From positions 1-38,043 of the forward strand of contig JBNGDW010000004.1 of assembly GCA_049975325.1 (NCBI GenBank): a DNA stretch of 38,043 nucleotides. The letters are read 5' to 3'. Positions 26,066 through 34,878 of the stretch are shown here, one piece after another. The stretch is from JBNGDW01 sp049975325 (lineage in GTDB: Bacteria; Cloacimonadota; Cloacimonadia; JGIOTU-2; JBNGDW01). The notes beneath the pieces are model-generated. The model had not been told where the DNA came from. It ran no database searches and was given only the letters and a program-made list of their open reading frames with translations. Each line of letters starts with the position of its first letter. Position 1 is the first letter of the stretch. Position numbers and translations under genes: made by a program.

Positions 26066-26888
26066 ATGAGAAAAAAGATTTCAAAACCAAAAATATTGTG
26101 CCCACTTATCACTTTGTTGGCTTCTTACCGCTTGCGTGGAAATTCATATTGATGCCGACGATGGTGATTGGAACAAAGTAAAAGTAGATGGAGAGGTGCT
26201 GGAAAATAAAAGGACTATCCATTTAATCGAAGATAAAAATTACGGCAAATTCGATGTTGATGTACATCATGGTAATATTAAACTTACTGGCGGAAGTAAT
26301 TATGATCTGGAAATAGAGGTATACGAAAATGTACCAGATGATGTTACTCTCTTTATCGAGGAGGGGATACTGACTGGTGAAACAAAATCTGGGGATCCAT
26401 ATGCTATTGGGGAAATCACAGGCACTCTCCCAAAAAATGCCTCTATTATAATTGATAATGGTGCTGGTAACATTACAATACAGGACATCCAGAACAAAAA
26501 TGCAACCATTATTATTGATATAGGTGCAGGAAATGTAGACATAAGAGATTGCACCGTACACGAGATTGATATAGATAATGGCGCTGGTAACTTTGGTATT
26601 GCATATATTCGGGCTGAAGAGATTGACATTGATGTGGGGGCTGGAAATATCGATTTAAATGAAGTTATCTCCAGAGAGATAGGATGTGATACAGGCGCGG
26701 GAAATATAAAAGCAAACAAAAGCGCGGCTTATTATATTGACCTGGACACGGGAGTAGGTAATATATCAGTGCATGGCTGTCAATTCAGAGAAGAACGCTT
26801 CTCCACAGGAGTAGGACGAGTAAATAAGAGTGGAAACACTTATCTGGAAAAACCTGAAGACGAATGGGAAGAAAAAGAAGTTTATTGA
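26066..26888 (+). CDS. DUF4097-like repeat lipoprotein, frameshifted in its signal peptide
   Basis: The long frame (GTG at 26136 to 26888, 250 residues) lacks an ATG. An ATG at 26066 with AAGGAGAACCT upstream starts a signal peptide (MRKKISKPKILCPLITLL) in another frame. Removing one base near 26117-26120 joins them as ...LLLLTAC-VEIHIDADD, a textbook lipobox, so the gene very likely encodes a lipoprotein and the break is a single-base insertion or a sequencing error. The body holds about seven 19-21-residue repeats of the type IDIDxGAGNxxI, predicting a beta-helix as in DUF4097 proteins such as LiaG. It is probably a surface or periplasmic part of the envelope module. Confidence 0.75.
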
Positions 26889-26927
26889 ATATGAAACTTT
26901 GAGCAAGGTACCTTTCAAAATCTAAAA

Positions 26928-27482
26928 ATGTTTGAAAAAATAATCTCATCTCTCATCACTTTAGTGTCATTGCTTTTCCCCGCTATACCTGGAACTGATG
27001 CGAATTTTTCCGAGATAATGTTATCACAAAATGAGCAAGGAATTACATGTTCCGCTAATCTCACTAATTGGTATAATGAAGAACTTAACAAAATTTTCTG
27101 TTTAGGAGAGAAAATAAGAATTCGTTTTACGGCAGAAACCCTTGAAAAAGATGCCGATTCACCCATCTATAAAAAGCAATTCTATCATCAGATTATGTTT
27201 GACCTTGTGGATGAATATTTCGAGATATACTATTCGGAGTCCAATGAAAAATTTATAACTTATGATATAGCAGTGGCAGCCGATTATCTTGCCAGGCTGG
27301 ACGAGGTATTACTAGTAGAATTTTCTGATCTTGAGCCTGATAAAAAATACTATATTAAATTAACTGCAGAAATGGACCCTCTGTATCTTGATGCTGTGGA
27401 AAAAAATATCGATTTAATGATATATTGGAATAATAAAAAAGCATCCTTTACTTCAGGCTTTTTTGTACGGCCACCAACTTAA
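26928..27482 (+). CDS. Exported DUF4390-like protein
   Basis: The 184-residue protein has an N-terminal hydrophobic segment (IISSLITLVSLLFPAIPG) that looks like a signal peptide. The body has the pattern of DUF4390: beta-rich, with LTNWYNEELNKIFCLGEKIRIRF, HQIMFDLVDEYFEIYY, and IDLMIYWNNKKASFTSGFF at the end. In several proteobacteria a DUF4390 gene directly precedes an NtrY-like kinase; here it ends two bases before the kinase start. Domain assignment is from memory of the pattern. No clear Shine-Dalgarno is visible. Confidence 0.65.
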   Translation: MFEKIISSLITLVSLLFPAIPGTDANFSEIMLSQNEQGITCSANLTNWYNEELNKIFCLGEKIRIRFTAETLEKDADSPIYKKQFYHQIMFDLVDEYFEIYYSESNEKFITYDIAVAADYLARLDEVLLVEFSDLEPDKKYYIKLTAEMDPLYLDAVEKNIDLMIYWNNKKASFTSGFFVRPPT

Positions 27483-27484
27483 AC

Positions 27485-28654
27485 ATGAAATTGCGTCCTC
27501 CTTCTTTTCAAATACAAATCCTTATTATCACACTTGTGCTTCTTTGCATAGCTGTGATAGCAACTCGAAGTTTCTTTATCAGTGAGTTCAAGAGATATCA
27601 CGAAGAGATTGAGACAGCAGAATTGGAAGAGAAAATTCTGACCCTTTACCACGAAAATCAAGAAGTAATACCCAAAAGTTATATCCAGCCATTACTCTCC
27701 AATATAAACCAGATACAGCTTGCAACTGAAATGTTTGAAAGAGAATTGACCCTTTATTCAATATTCATCATTCTTTTTATTGTGCTTATCATTTTCGCCA
27801 TCTTCCTCATATCTTTTACAATGATTACAAAGCCATTAAAACATTTGCAAGAAGGAACTAAAAAAATAGCAGAAGGCGACCTATCTGTAAGAATAAAGCC
27901 GACACACTTTTCTCCAATCAGCGACCTGATCACTTCTTTTAATACTATGGTTGCCGAATTAGAGGTATCCAGAGATAAACTTATTGCGGCAGAGAAAGAA
28001 ATGATGTGGAGACAGATGGCACATGTAATGGCACATGAAATAAAAAATCCTATCACCCCTATCAGGCTCTCAGCTCAACGATTGGAGCAAAAATATGCTG
28101 AGAAAAGCGAAAACTTCGCTCAAATACTCAGTGAATCACTCGAGATTATCTATGAAGAAACAGACATTTTAGAAACTCTTGTAAGAGCATTCTCTGATTT
28201 CGCCAGAGCCCCACAAGCCCAAGTGTCCAAATATGACCTCAATGAGCAAATTCTGGAAGTGATAGAACCTTACAAAGAGAATGCAGATATCAAACTCCAA
28301 CTCAACCCGAATCTGCCAGCCTTTTCGGGTGATAAGATGCAGATCCGACAGGTGCTGGTAAATCTACTTCAGAATGCTATAGACGCAATCAAAAATGGAG
28401 GGGAAATAGAAATCTCTACCTCCTATCAAAACTCTCAATTTATTATTACAATTGAGGATACTGGGATGGGTATTGCAAAAGAAGACCTCTCCAAAATTTT
28501 TGACCCATATTTTTCAAAAAAAGAAAAAGGAATAGGATTAGGACTCGCTATTGTTAGAAGAATTGTAGAACGGCATCAAGGCATCATCGGGGTCCAAAGT
28601 ATAGAAGGAAAAGGAACAAAATTTACAATAAAAATTAACAGAACAGAGGAATAA
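27485..28654 (+). CDS. NtrY-type sensor histidine kinase
   Basis: The 389 residues give one membrane helix at about 10-27, a short (roughly 60-residue) periplasmic loop, a second helix at 91-114, a HAMP domain (115-160), and the kinase core. The phospho-acceptor is H184 in MAHEIKNPITPIRLSAQRLEQKY, a signature of the NtrY family. The ATPase part has the N-box N297 (NLLQNAIDA), G1 DTGMG (325-329) and G2 GIGLGLAIV (349-357). It is expected to phosphorylate the NtrX-type regulator encoded at 31651. The small periplasmic loop suggests that signals come through the neighbouring exported proteins, which is inference. Confidence 0.9.
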   Translation: MKLRPPSFQIQILIITLVLLCIAVIATRSFFISEFKRYHEEIETAELEEKILTLYHENQEVIPKSYIQPLLSNINQIQLATEMFERELTLYSIFIILFIVLIIFAIFLISFTMITKPLKHLQEGTKKIAEGDLSVRIKPTHFSPISDLITSFNTMVAELEVSRDKLIAAEKEMMWRQMAHVMAHEIKNPITPIRLSAQRLEQKYAEKSENFAQILSESLEIIYEETDILETLVRAFSDFARAPQAQVSKYDLNEQILEVIEPYKENADIKLQLNPNLPAFSGDKMQIRQVLVNLLQNAIDAIKNGGEIEISTSYQNSQFIITIEDTGMGIAKEDLSKIFDPYFSKKEKGIGLGLAIVRRIVERHQGIIGVQSIEGKGTKFTIKINRTEE

Positions 28655-28655
28655 A

Positions 28656-29366
28656 ATGAAAAGAAAAATTCTGTGGCTAAGTATAATACTGTGTCTATCT
28701 ATCGGCACGGTCTGCCTTTACGCAAAATCAGAACCACTGGTTCTCACTGATGTCGAAGAAAAGCAGATTGAACTTGTTTTCCAAAATATATCCATTGATA
28801 AACTTACATTTCATAAGGAAAATCAACTGAAGGTAGAAGCAGAAGACCAGGCAAGGGTAACCCCTGAAAAGCAAGATAGCAGAATCGTCATCCAGGCAGA
28901 GCAATCAGAAGAAAGGGTAGAAATCAAGTTATGGCTGCCCGAAGACAAAGTATATAACTACCACTTCCTATATGAGGAAAATGTAGTCTGCCTCTTTTCC
29001 CCTGATTCTTTGATTATTATGCAAAATGAAAAACCGATAGTTATATACAAAGATGGTAAATTCCTGGTGGAAGATCCAGAACAACCTGAGACAAAGGTGG
29101 CTATCACAAAAGAAGGAATTTTCGTGGAAGAGAACCACGATAAGGTAGTGATAGATTCTGGGGGAATACTGGTTCAGAGTGATGATGATAAAGTCGAACT
29201 TAGTGGCCCATTTGGAAAACTGTTGGGTAAATTTATACAAACTATTGTAACTGCTTCCATATCGCAGATTGGCGAAGATATTTCTGCTGCCGCAAAATCT
29301 ATCATCAATTCAGATTTAACAAGTGAGAATATTGAGATAGAGATAAAGGGGACAGAAGGTTATTAG
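28656..29366 (+). CDS. Exported protein of unknown function
   Basis: The 236-residue protein has a signal peptide (KRKILWLSIILCLSIGTVCLYA). I do not recognise a family. The mature part is acidic and strand-rich, with short repeated phrases (VAITKEGIFVEENHDK, VVIDSGGILVQSDDDK, VELSG) that suggest a small beta-helix or stacked strands, then a helical tail (KLLGKFIQTIVTASISQIGEDISAAAKSI). It starts one base after the kinase stop, with AGAGGA inside the kinase end, so the two are translationally coupled. It may be an accessory to the kinase. Confidence 0.7.
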   Translation: MKRKILWLSIILCLSIGTVCLYAKSEPLVLTDVEEKQIELVFQNISIDKLTFHKENQLKVEAEDQARVTPEKQDSRIVIQAEQSEERVEIKLWLPEDKVYNYHFLYEENVVCLFSPDSLIIMQNEKPIVIYKDGKFLVEDPEQPETKVAITKEGIFVEENHDKVVIDSGGILVQSDDDKVELSGPFGKLLGKFIQTIVTASISQIGEDISAAAKSIINSDLTSENIEIEIKGTEGY

Positions 29367-29421
29367 TGATTTAACAAAAATCATCCTTTCCTATTACTAA
29401 AAAACATAGAAAGAATTCCCA

Positions 29422-31512
29422 ATGAAAAAATATTTATTGCTTTTAATTATCATTACCATCTTATCTTCATCTTTATATGGGCTTACAGTTCCCTTCTCAG
29501 AAAAAGAAATAAAAACAGAGAAGAATCACTTATCAGGGTTTGTGCGTGTTAGTCCCGAGGACTCACTTGCCTGCGGGCTTGCAACAAATGTCTGGCTTTG
29601 GCATAATGGAGAAAATCTATTTGTTCTATGGGAAGTAGAAATTGATGAAAAATTTGAAAAAGGAACCTTTACTGCAAATGACACATGGGTAGATGCAGAT
29701 TTTCTTCGCATTCAGGTTATTACTGATGTAAAAAATTATCACGCTTATATGTTCTATGCATTCCCTCTTGGAAATAAATACGATTGTATTCGCAACTCTG
29801 ATCTAAATGTTGATTGTGGTTGGAACAGCACTTATGTATATAAAAATGAAATTTCTGGTAATCTTTGGAAGTGCCTTATGATTATTCCTTTTAAAGACTT
29901 GCGGTTTTACGGAAAGCCTCCTTATCATTGGAAAATTATTTTAACGCGTTATATGTATGAAGATAATGATTATTACTCTGTGCCCTATGTAACTACAAAA
30001 ATGCAAAAAGATTATTTCAGAAAGGCAATAAATATTACAATAAATGAAGAAATTGTAAAGAGCAGAAATTATCATTTCAGTCCTTATGTTATTGCCAACT
30101 ATGATGCGATGAATAAAGATGTTTCACTTGATTGGGATAACCTGGGGTTGGATTTTTCTTTTGCTCCAACTTTCTCTACAAAAGTAAAGTTAAGTATAAA
30201 CCCTGATTATTCTGATGTGCCGCTGGATACAGAACAGGACATCTATAATATGCGGTATGCTCCGACCTATTCTGAAAGCCGCTATTTCTTTATCGAAGAT
30301 TTAGATGTCTTTGGAGTTAATATAGGTAGTAGCTTCTTTTCGCTTTTCTACTCACGCAATATCATGCAACCTCGCCTTGCTTTCAAGATGACAGGTGATA
30401 CCTCCAACTACTCGTATGGGGTTCTTTCTGCCTGGGATAAAGAAGTAAAAGTTGATACCACTGTTACAAATCCAGATGATATATACAATATGTTAGCATA
30501 TAGGCGGAAAATGAGCAAAGTTACTCTTCAGTTTACCCTCTTGAACAGAATGAACAAAGATTATCATAACGAAGTTCTGCATATAATGCCGACCTGGGAG
30601 TTTGCAAAAAACCAAACATTATTAGGATTTCTCGACCTTTCTCTCCGTTATAAAGATGATACATCAAAAACAGCCTATATGGGAGCCGCTGCATATAGCG
30701 GACGGTATAAAGATATCAACTGGAATATGAGCACATTTCAAATTAGTGAAGATTTCTCTCCAGATATGGGCTGGATATATGTAACTGATGTATGGGGAGG
30801 TGATATTAACCTGTCTATGTCTAAGACACCAAATAAAAGAATCATAAGGGAATACGGCACGAATGTTGGCTACCATAGAATTATGTATAATCAAACAAAT
30901 AACCTCTATTGGGAAAACATTCATTTTAATATCTGGGCGAACACCCCTCAGAAACTTAACCCTTGGTTGGACTATAGTGCTTATAAAGAAAATTATACCT
31001 CAAAACTGTACGATTATTACAACTTTTGGGCTGGGCTTTCATGGAATGTGCGTGGCTGGTTTGGATGGGGAATATCTTTCGGTAATTCTACCTCATTAGT
31101 ATACGATTTAGAAGCAGTACATAAAAACCGCTCGTATGATTTTGATGTATGGGGAGATATCAGCAAATATGTTTCGTACAGTCTGGATCTCTCTAAAACA
31201 ACCTATTATGATTTCCCTCAACATGCAGATTCATTAGGATTAGATGATGAATATTGGATTGGTAATGGCAGCCTAAATATAACGCTTTCCAACAATCTAA
31301 TTTTAAAAAGCGGGTTGCGTTATAATAATTATGAATCTGGAGACCAAACAATGCACCTTGGCTTCTTTTCCAATTTCCGTTGGGAATTCAAACCAGATTG
31401 CAATTTGTATCTGGGCTATAAAACCGTCCGCCAGCCGGCGGATGAGATTGACAACAAAGTAGAAGCTGCTTATAAACAAGCTTATATGAAAATTAGTTAT
31501 ACTTTTCAGTGA
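29422..31512 (+). CDS. Outer-membrane protein: CBM9-like N-terminus plus beta-barrel (DUF5916-like)
   Basis: The 696-residue protein has a signal peptide (1-20). Residues about 35-200 resemble a family 9 carbohydrate-binding-like domain (LATNVWLWHNGENLFVLWEV, WVDADFLRIQV, WKCLMIIPFKDLRF). The rest is barrel-like, opening with SINPDYSDVPLDTEQDIYNM and SESRYFFIEDLDVFG, the pattern of DUF5916 proteins, and running in aromatic-rich strands to YMKISYTFQ. A GC-rich palindrome at 31427-31442 is inserted in frame and encodes the VRQPADE region near residue 669. A role in polysaccharide or peptidoglycan contact is inference. Confidence 0.75.
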   Translation: MKKYLLLLIIITILSSSLYGLTVPFSEKEIKTEKNHLSGFVRVSPEDSLACGLATNVWLWHNGENLFVLWEVEIDEKFEKGTFTANDTWVDADFLRIQVITDVKNYHAYMFYAFPLGNKYDCIRNSDLNVDCGWNSTYVYKNEISGNLWKCLMIIPFKDLRFYGKPPYHWKIILTRYMYEDNDYYSVPYVTTKMQKDYFRKAINITINEEIVKSRNYHFSPYVIANYDAMNKDVSLDWDNLGLDFSFAPTFSTKVKLSINPDYSDVPLDTEQDIYNMRYAPTYSESRYFFIEDLDVFGVNIGSSFFSLFYSRNIMQPRLAFKMTGDTSNYSYGVLSAWDKEVKVDTTVTNPDDIYNMLAYRRKMSKVTLQFTLLNRMNKDYHNEVLHIMPTWEFAKNQTLLGFLDLSLRYKDDTSKTAYMGAAAYSGRYKDINWNMSTFQISEDFSPDMGWIYVTDVWGGDINLSMSKTPNKRIIREYGTNVGYHRIMYNQTNNLYWENIHFNIWANTPQKLNPWLDYSAYKENYTSKLYDYYNFWAGLSWNVRGWFGWGISFGNSTSLVYDLEAVHKNRSYDFDVWGDISKYVSYSLDLSKTTYYDFPQHADSLGLDDEYWIGNGSLNITLSNNLILKSGLRYNNYESGDQTMHLGFFSNFRWEFKPDCNLYLGYKTVRQPADEIDNKVEAAYKQAYMKISYTFQ
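31427..31442. repeat. REP-like palindrome inside a coding region
   Basis: TCCGCC-AGCC-GGCGGA, six base pairs with a four-base loop, lies near the 3' end of the outer-membrane protein gene. Its core CCGCC-AGCC-GGCGG is identical to that at 31622-31635. Confidence 0.75.
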
Positions 31513-31621
31513 ATTAGTAAATTGGTTAACTTGTTGATTATGTAATAGTAAGGTAGATATCGTCGATTAAAGTGCTGTTTATTGCAAAAAAAAAATTTCT
31601 ATTATTACCAGTGATATCTTC

Positions 31622-31635
31622 CCGCCAGCCGGCGG
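31622..31635. repeat. REP-like palindrome upstream of the response regulator
   Basis: CCGCC-AGCC-GGCGG lies 15 bases before the ATG at 31651 and just upstream of the AGAGG ribosome site. It is identical to the core of the copy at 31427. Confidence 0.75.
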
Positions 31636-31650
31636 ACTCAAGAGGCAAAA

Positions 31651-33015
31651 ATGAAGATATTAGTTGTCGATGACGAAAGAAACATTCGTCGAACACTTAC
31701 AAATATTTTAGAAGATGAGCATTATACGGTCATGACAGCGGAAAGCGGCGAAGTTGCGCTAAATATCTTATCAAACGAAATTATTGATTTAATGTTCCTC
31801 GATGTAAAACTTCCAGGAATGGATGGCATAGAAGTGCTTAAAAAGATAAGGAAAGATTATCCTGATTTAGATGTGATAATGATTTCCGGCCATAGCACAA
31901 TCAGGACAGCGGTTCAGGCGGTAAAAATAGGTGCTTATGATTTTTTAGAAAAGCCTCTTTCCCTTCATAAAATCGTTATAATAGCCAAAAACATCGCAGA
32001 AAAAAGAAAATTATATCAAAAGTTCCAAGAAGAAGCAAAGGATTTGGAATCGCAATACTGTATGATTGGCGTATCACCTGAATTTGGAAAAATCCGTAAT
32101 TTGATCGACAAAGTTAGTGCTTCTGACAGTAAGGTTCTAATTCGGGGGGAGAGTGGAGCTGGCAAGGAAGTGGTCGCGTTTACAATTCACAATCAAAGTG
32201 CCAGAAGAGATGGACCATTTGTGAAATTTAACTCAGCAGCGATTCCAAATGAACTTGTAGAGAGCGAATTATTCGGCTACGAAAAAGGTGCATTTACTGG
32301 AGCGGAGAAGCACAAAAGAGGCAAACTTGAGATGGCAGACCAGGGCACTTTGTTCTTAGATGAGATTGGCGATATGAATCTCAAGGCACAGGCAAAAATT
32401 CTACGCATTATTCAAGACGGAAAATTTGAGCGAGTCGGCAGTAATAAGACAATTGATATTGATGTAAGGATAATTGCTGCTACAAATAAAAATTTAGAGA
32501 GGATGATTAAGGCAGGAGAATTCCGTGAAGACCTTTTTTATCGGTTGAATGTTATTCCAATTACAATCCCACCATTAAGAGAAAGAAAATCTGATATTCC
32601 AGTTCTGTTAAATTATTATCTTGAATATTTTGCGGCAGAACTAAAGACACAACCCAAAAGGTTTTCCTCATCTGCTCTGGAACTTCTCCAGAATTATCCT
32701 TTCCCTGGTAATGTTCGTGAATTAAAAAATTTGGTAGAACGATTGTATATTCTGACCAGCGAGGAACTCATAACAGAAGACAATATCTCTCCTCATATCA
32801 ATGCATTCTCAGAATCTAAAGAGGAATATCTCCCTTTCCTTGAGACTAAATCTTATGCGGAGGCAAGGCGAGTATTCGAAACCTACTATCTTAAAAAACA
32901 GTTAAAGAAATTCAACTGGAATATAAGCACTGCTGCAGAGAAACTCGGTTTGCAACAATCAAATCTATCACGTAAAATAAAAGAATTGGGAATAAAGAAA
33001 AACCAAAATAGTTGA
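31651..33015 (+). CDS. NtrX-type sigma-54-dependent response regulator
   Basis: The 454 residues form a complete NtrC-family activator. The receiver domain has D7/D8, phospho-acceptor D51, S79 and K101, with VIMISGHSTIRTAVQAVKIGAYDFLEKP typical of NtrX. The AAA+ domain has Walker A GESGAGKE (166-173), the sigma-54 contact loop GAFTGA (213-218), Walker B GTLFLDEIG (232-240) and the arginine-finger region FREDLFYRLN. The C-terminus is a Fis-type helix-turn-helix (NISTAAEKLGLQQSNLSRKIKELGI). Its likely partner is the kinase at 27485, and the sigma-54 promoter at 24162 is a natural target. A GC-rich palindrome lies just before its AGAGG ribosome site. Confidence 0.95.
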   Translation: MKILVVDDERNIRRTLTNILEDEHYTVMTAESGEVALNILSNEIIDLMFLDVKLPGMDGIEVLKKIRKDYPDLDVIMISGHSTIRTAVQAVKIGAYDFLEKPLSLHKIVIIAKNIAEKRKLYQKFQEEAKDLESQYCMIGVSPEFGKIRNLIDKVSASDSKVLIRGESGAGKEVVAFTIHNQSARRDGPFVKFNSAAIPNELVESELFGYEKGAFTGAEKHKRGKLEMADQGTLFLDEIGDMNLKAQAKILRIIQDGKFERVGSNKTIDIDVRIIAATNKNLERMIKAGEFREDLFYRLNVIPITIPPLRERKSDIPVLLNYYLEYFAAELKTQPKRFSSSALELLQNYPFPGNVRELKNLVERLYILTSEELITEDNISPHINAFSESKEEYLPFLETKSYAEARRVFETYYLKKQLKKFNWNISTAAEKLGLQQSNLSRKIKELGIKKNQNS

Positions 33016-33064
33016 CTTGAATTCCAGATGTATCGAAATAAGGTAAATTATTTAGAGAGAAAAT

Positions 33065-34867
33065 ATGGAAATAACAACTCCAGTCCTTAATAGCATTTTG
33101 AGAGACGCTCTTACGGTGCTCTCGATAGAAAAGAACAGGATTAACAACTTTAATGTTTTCCCTGTGCCGGATGGTGATACAGGTCTAAATATGGTCCTTA
33201 CATTGCAGGGAGGACTGGCTTATGCCAAAAATGCAGCCTCTGAGGACTCATCCTTGCAAGAATACATAAATACTCTTGCTAATGGAATGACCCTAAATAG
33301 TCGAGGCTGCTCCGGTGTTATTCTGGCTCTCTTTGCCCAAGGTATAGCAAAGCGATTGGCAGATTTCCCTCCAGATCAGGGAATCCCTAATACAGAAATT
33401 GCTCAAACCCTAATTTCTGGATATGAACGCGCCTATACCGAAACTTCAAACCCAAAAGAGGGCACAATGCTCACAATGATGAGGGTATTTGCAGAGCGTT
33501 TCTCCGAACTTGCCAGCGATGGGAAAGATGCTCTTTCAATTGTGAAAGATATTATCCCGGATCTGCAAAAAACATTGGAAGAGACTCCTGAGATGCTACC
33601 AATTCTTAAAAAAGCAGGTGTAGTGGACTCAGGCGCAATGGGGTTTCTGGCGCTTATCAAAGGAGCGGCAACAGGTTTAGAATACACAGGTACCATAGTC
33701 CACCCGATTATGACAATTGCTAACATTCTCTCTACAAGCCGTTTCATCCATTCTGTTATCAAAAAGAAAAAATATGAGTCAAGCGAAAAGCGGAAAAAAT
33801 TCTCCCTTTCAAATATCTCTCTAAACAATATCAATAATATCTCTTTCGCAAATATTCTTACCCAGTTTAATAATTGGCTCCAGCGAAACAACAATCAAAA
33901 GCTTGCTGAGGAGATTCTACAAAAAAGTGAAGATCTGGATAGAACCTGGAACCCTGAGATCCAGTACCAATATTGTACTGAATTTATCCTGGAATCAGAC
34001 AAAATAAATAAAAAATCTTTAGAAAAAAGGCTACAACCGTTTGGTGATAGCATACTCATCATTGCGTCTGGAAATACTTACAAATGCCACATCCATACCA
34101 ATAAGCCAAAAGACCTTCTAAAATCCTTAGCAAATTTGGGGAATATCTCTGCAACCAAAATAGATGACATGAAGGTTCAGCATAGGAATCTCATCCACTC
34201 AGAAGATAAGGAGTTCTATGAGCGCGATTTTGCCGTGCTGCTTATTGTGAATGGAGAGGGACTTGCCAAAATCCTGAAAAGCCTCGGAGCCACCGACATT
34301 CTTTTATATAAACAATTGAAACCTTCAGTTCGTCAAATAGAGAATCATCTTTTCAAAACCAGAGCAAAAAATATCATCGTTGCTGCCGATGACTCGGATA
34401 TACTCGCCAGTCTCAAATCTGCAATCACACTTTGCAAAAGTAATGTGGAACTTATAGAAACGCAAAATATAATCCAGATGATCAGTATGATGTATGCCTT
34501 TTCGCCCGAAATGGACATCTTGTCTAATGCCAGTATGATGCGTGAAAATCTTGATACAATAAGATTCTGCAAAATAGCAAAAGCAACCCAACTGTTTAAA
34601 GATGAACATTCTACTGTTCCAAAGGGAAATTATTTTAGCCTATATCAAGACAACATCCTTGCCCATCATTCAAGCTTAATAGAGCTTATTACGCTGTCCA
34701 TAGAAAAAGCCAGGGAAAATGAATCACTTATTACCTTATACAGAGGCAAAATGGAAAAGAATAATGAATCGCTGGCTTCGCTTCTCCAACAAAAATTTTC
34801 GCAATGTCAATTCGAAATATATTACGGCGGCCAGAATCGCTATAATTACTACATCACTTTTGAATAA
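33065..34867 (+). CDS. fakA: Fatty acid kinase FakA-like (DAK2/DhaL-type domain)
   Basis: FakA phosphorylates a fatty acid held by FakB, giving acyl-phosphate. The 600-residue protein has the N-terminal DhaL-type kinase domain with NVFPVPDGDTGLNM (30-43, Mg-binding aspartates D36 and D38), KEGTMLTMMRVFAERF and GVVDSGAMGFLALIKG. The middle domain has YQYCTEFIL and HIHTNKPKDLLKSLANLG, as in FakA/YloV, and a degenerate C-terminal domain follows. The usual RGNSGV is RGCSGV here (C82). It lies 11 bases upstream of a DegV/FakB gene, followed by plsY, which supports the fatty acid role. Confidence 0.85.
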   Translation: MEITTPVLNSILRDALTVLSIEKNRINNFNVFPVPDGDTGLNMVLTLQGGLAYAKNAASEDSSLQEYINTLANGMTLNSRGCSGVILALFAQGIAKRLADFPPDQGIPNTEIAQTLISGYERAYTETSNPKEGTMLTMMRVFAERFSELASDGKDALSIVKDIIPDLQKTLEETPEMLPILKKAGVVDSGAMGFLALIKGAATGLEYTGTIVHPIMTIANILSTSRFIHSVIKKKKYESSEKRKKFSLSNISLNNINNISFANILTQFNNWLQRNNNQKLAEEILQKSEDLDRTWNPEIQYQYCTEFILESDKINKKSLEKRLQPFGDSILIIASGNTYKCHIHTNKPKDLLKSLANLGNISATKIDDMKVQHRNLIHSEDKEFYERDFAVLLIVNGEGLAKILKSLGATDILLYKQLKPSVRQIENHLFKTRAKNIIVAADDSDILASLKSAITLCKSNVELIETQNIIQMISMMYAFSPEMDILSNASMMRENLDTIRFCKIAKATQLFKDEHSTVPKGNYFSLYQDNILAHHSSLIELITLSIEKARENESLITLYRGKMEKNNESLASLLQQKFSQCQFEIYYGGQNRYNYYITFE

Positions 34868-34878
34868 GGAGTATCAAA

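Noticed and set aside
26300..26719. A 139-codon minus-strand frame inside the DUF4097-like gene
   Set aside because: It is a mirror of the GAGN repeats, which give regular open frames on the opposite strand.
31571..31590. Possible sigma-54 promoter before the response regulator (TTGCA near 31581)
   Set aside because: The -24 GG is absent at the required distance.
33433..33894. A 153-codon minus-strand frame opposite fakA
   Set aside because: It lies wholly within a conserved gene, with no ribosome site or recognisable protein.
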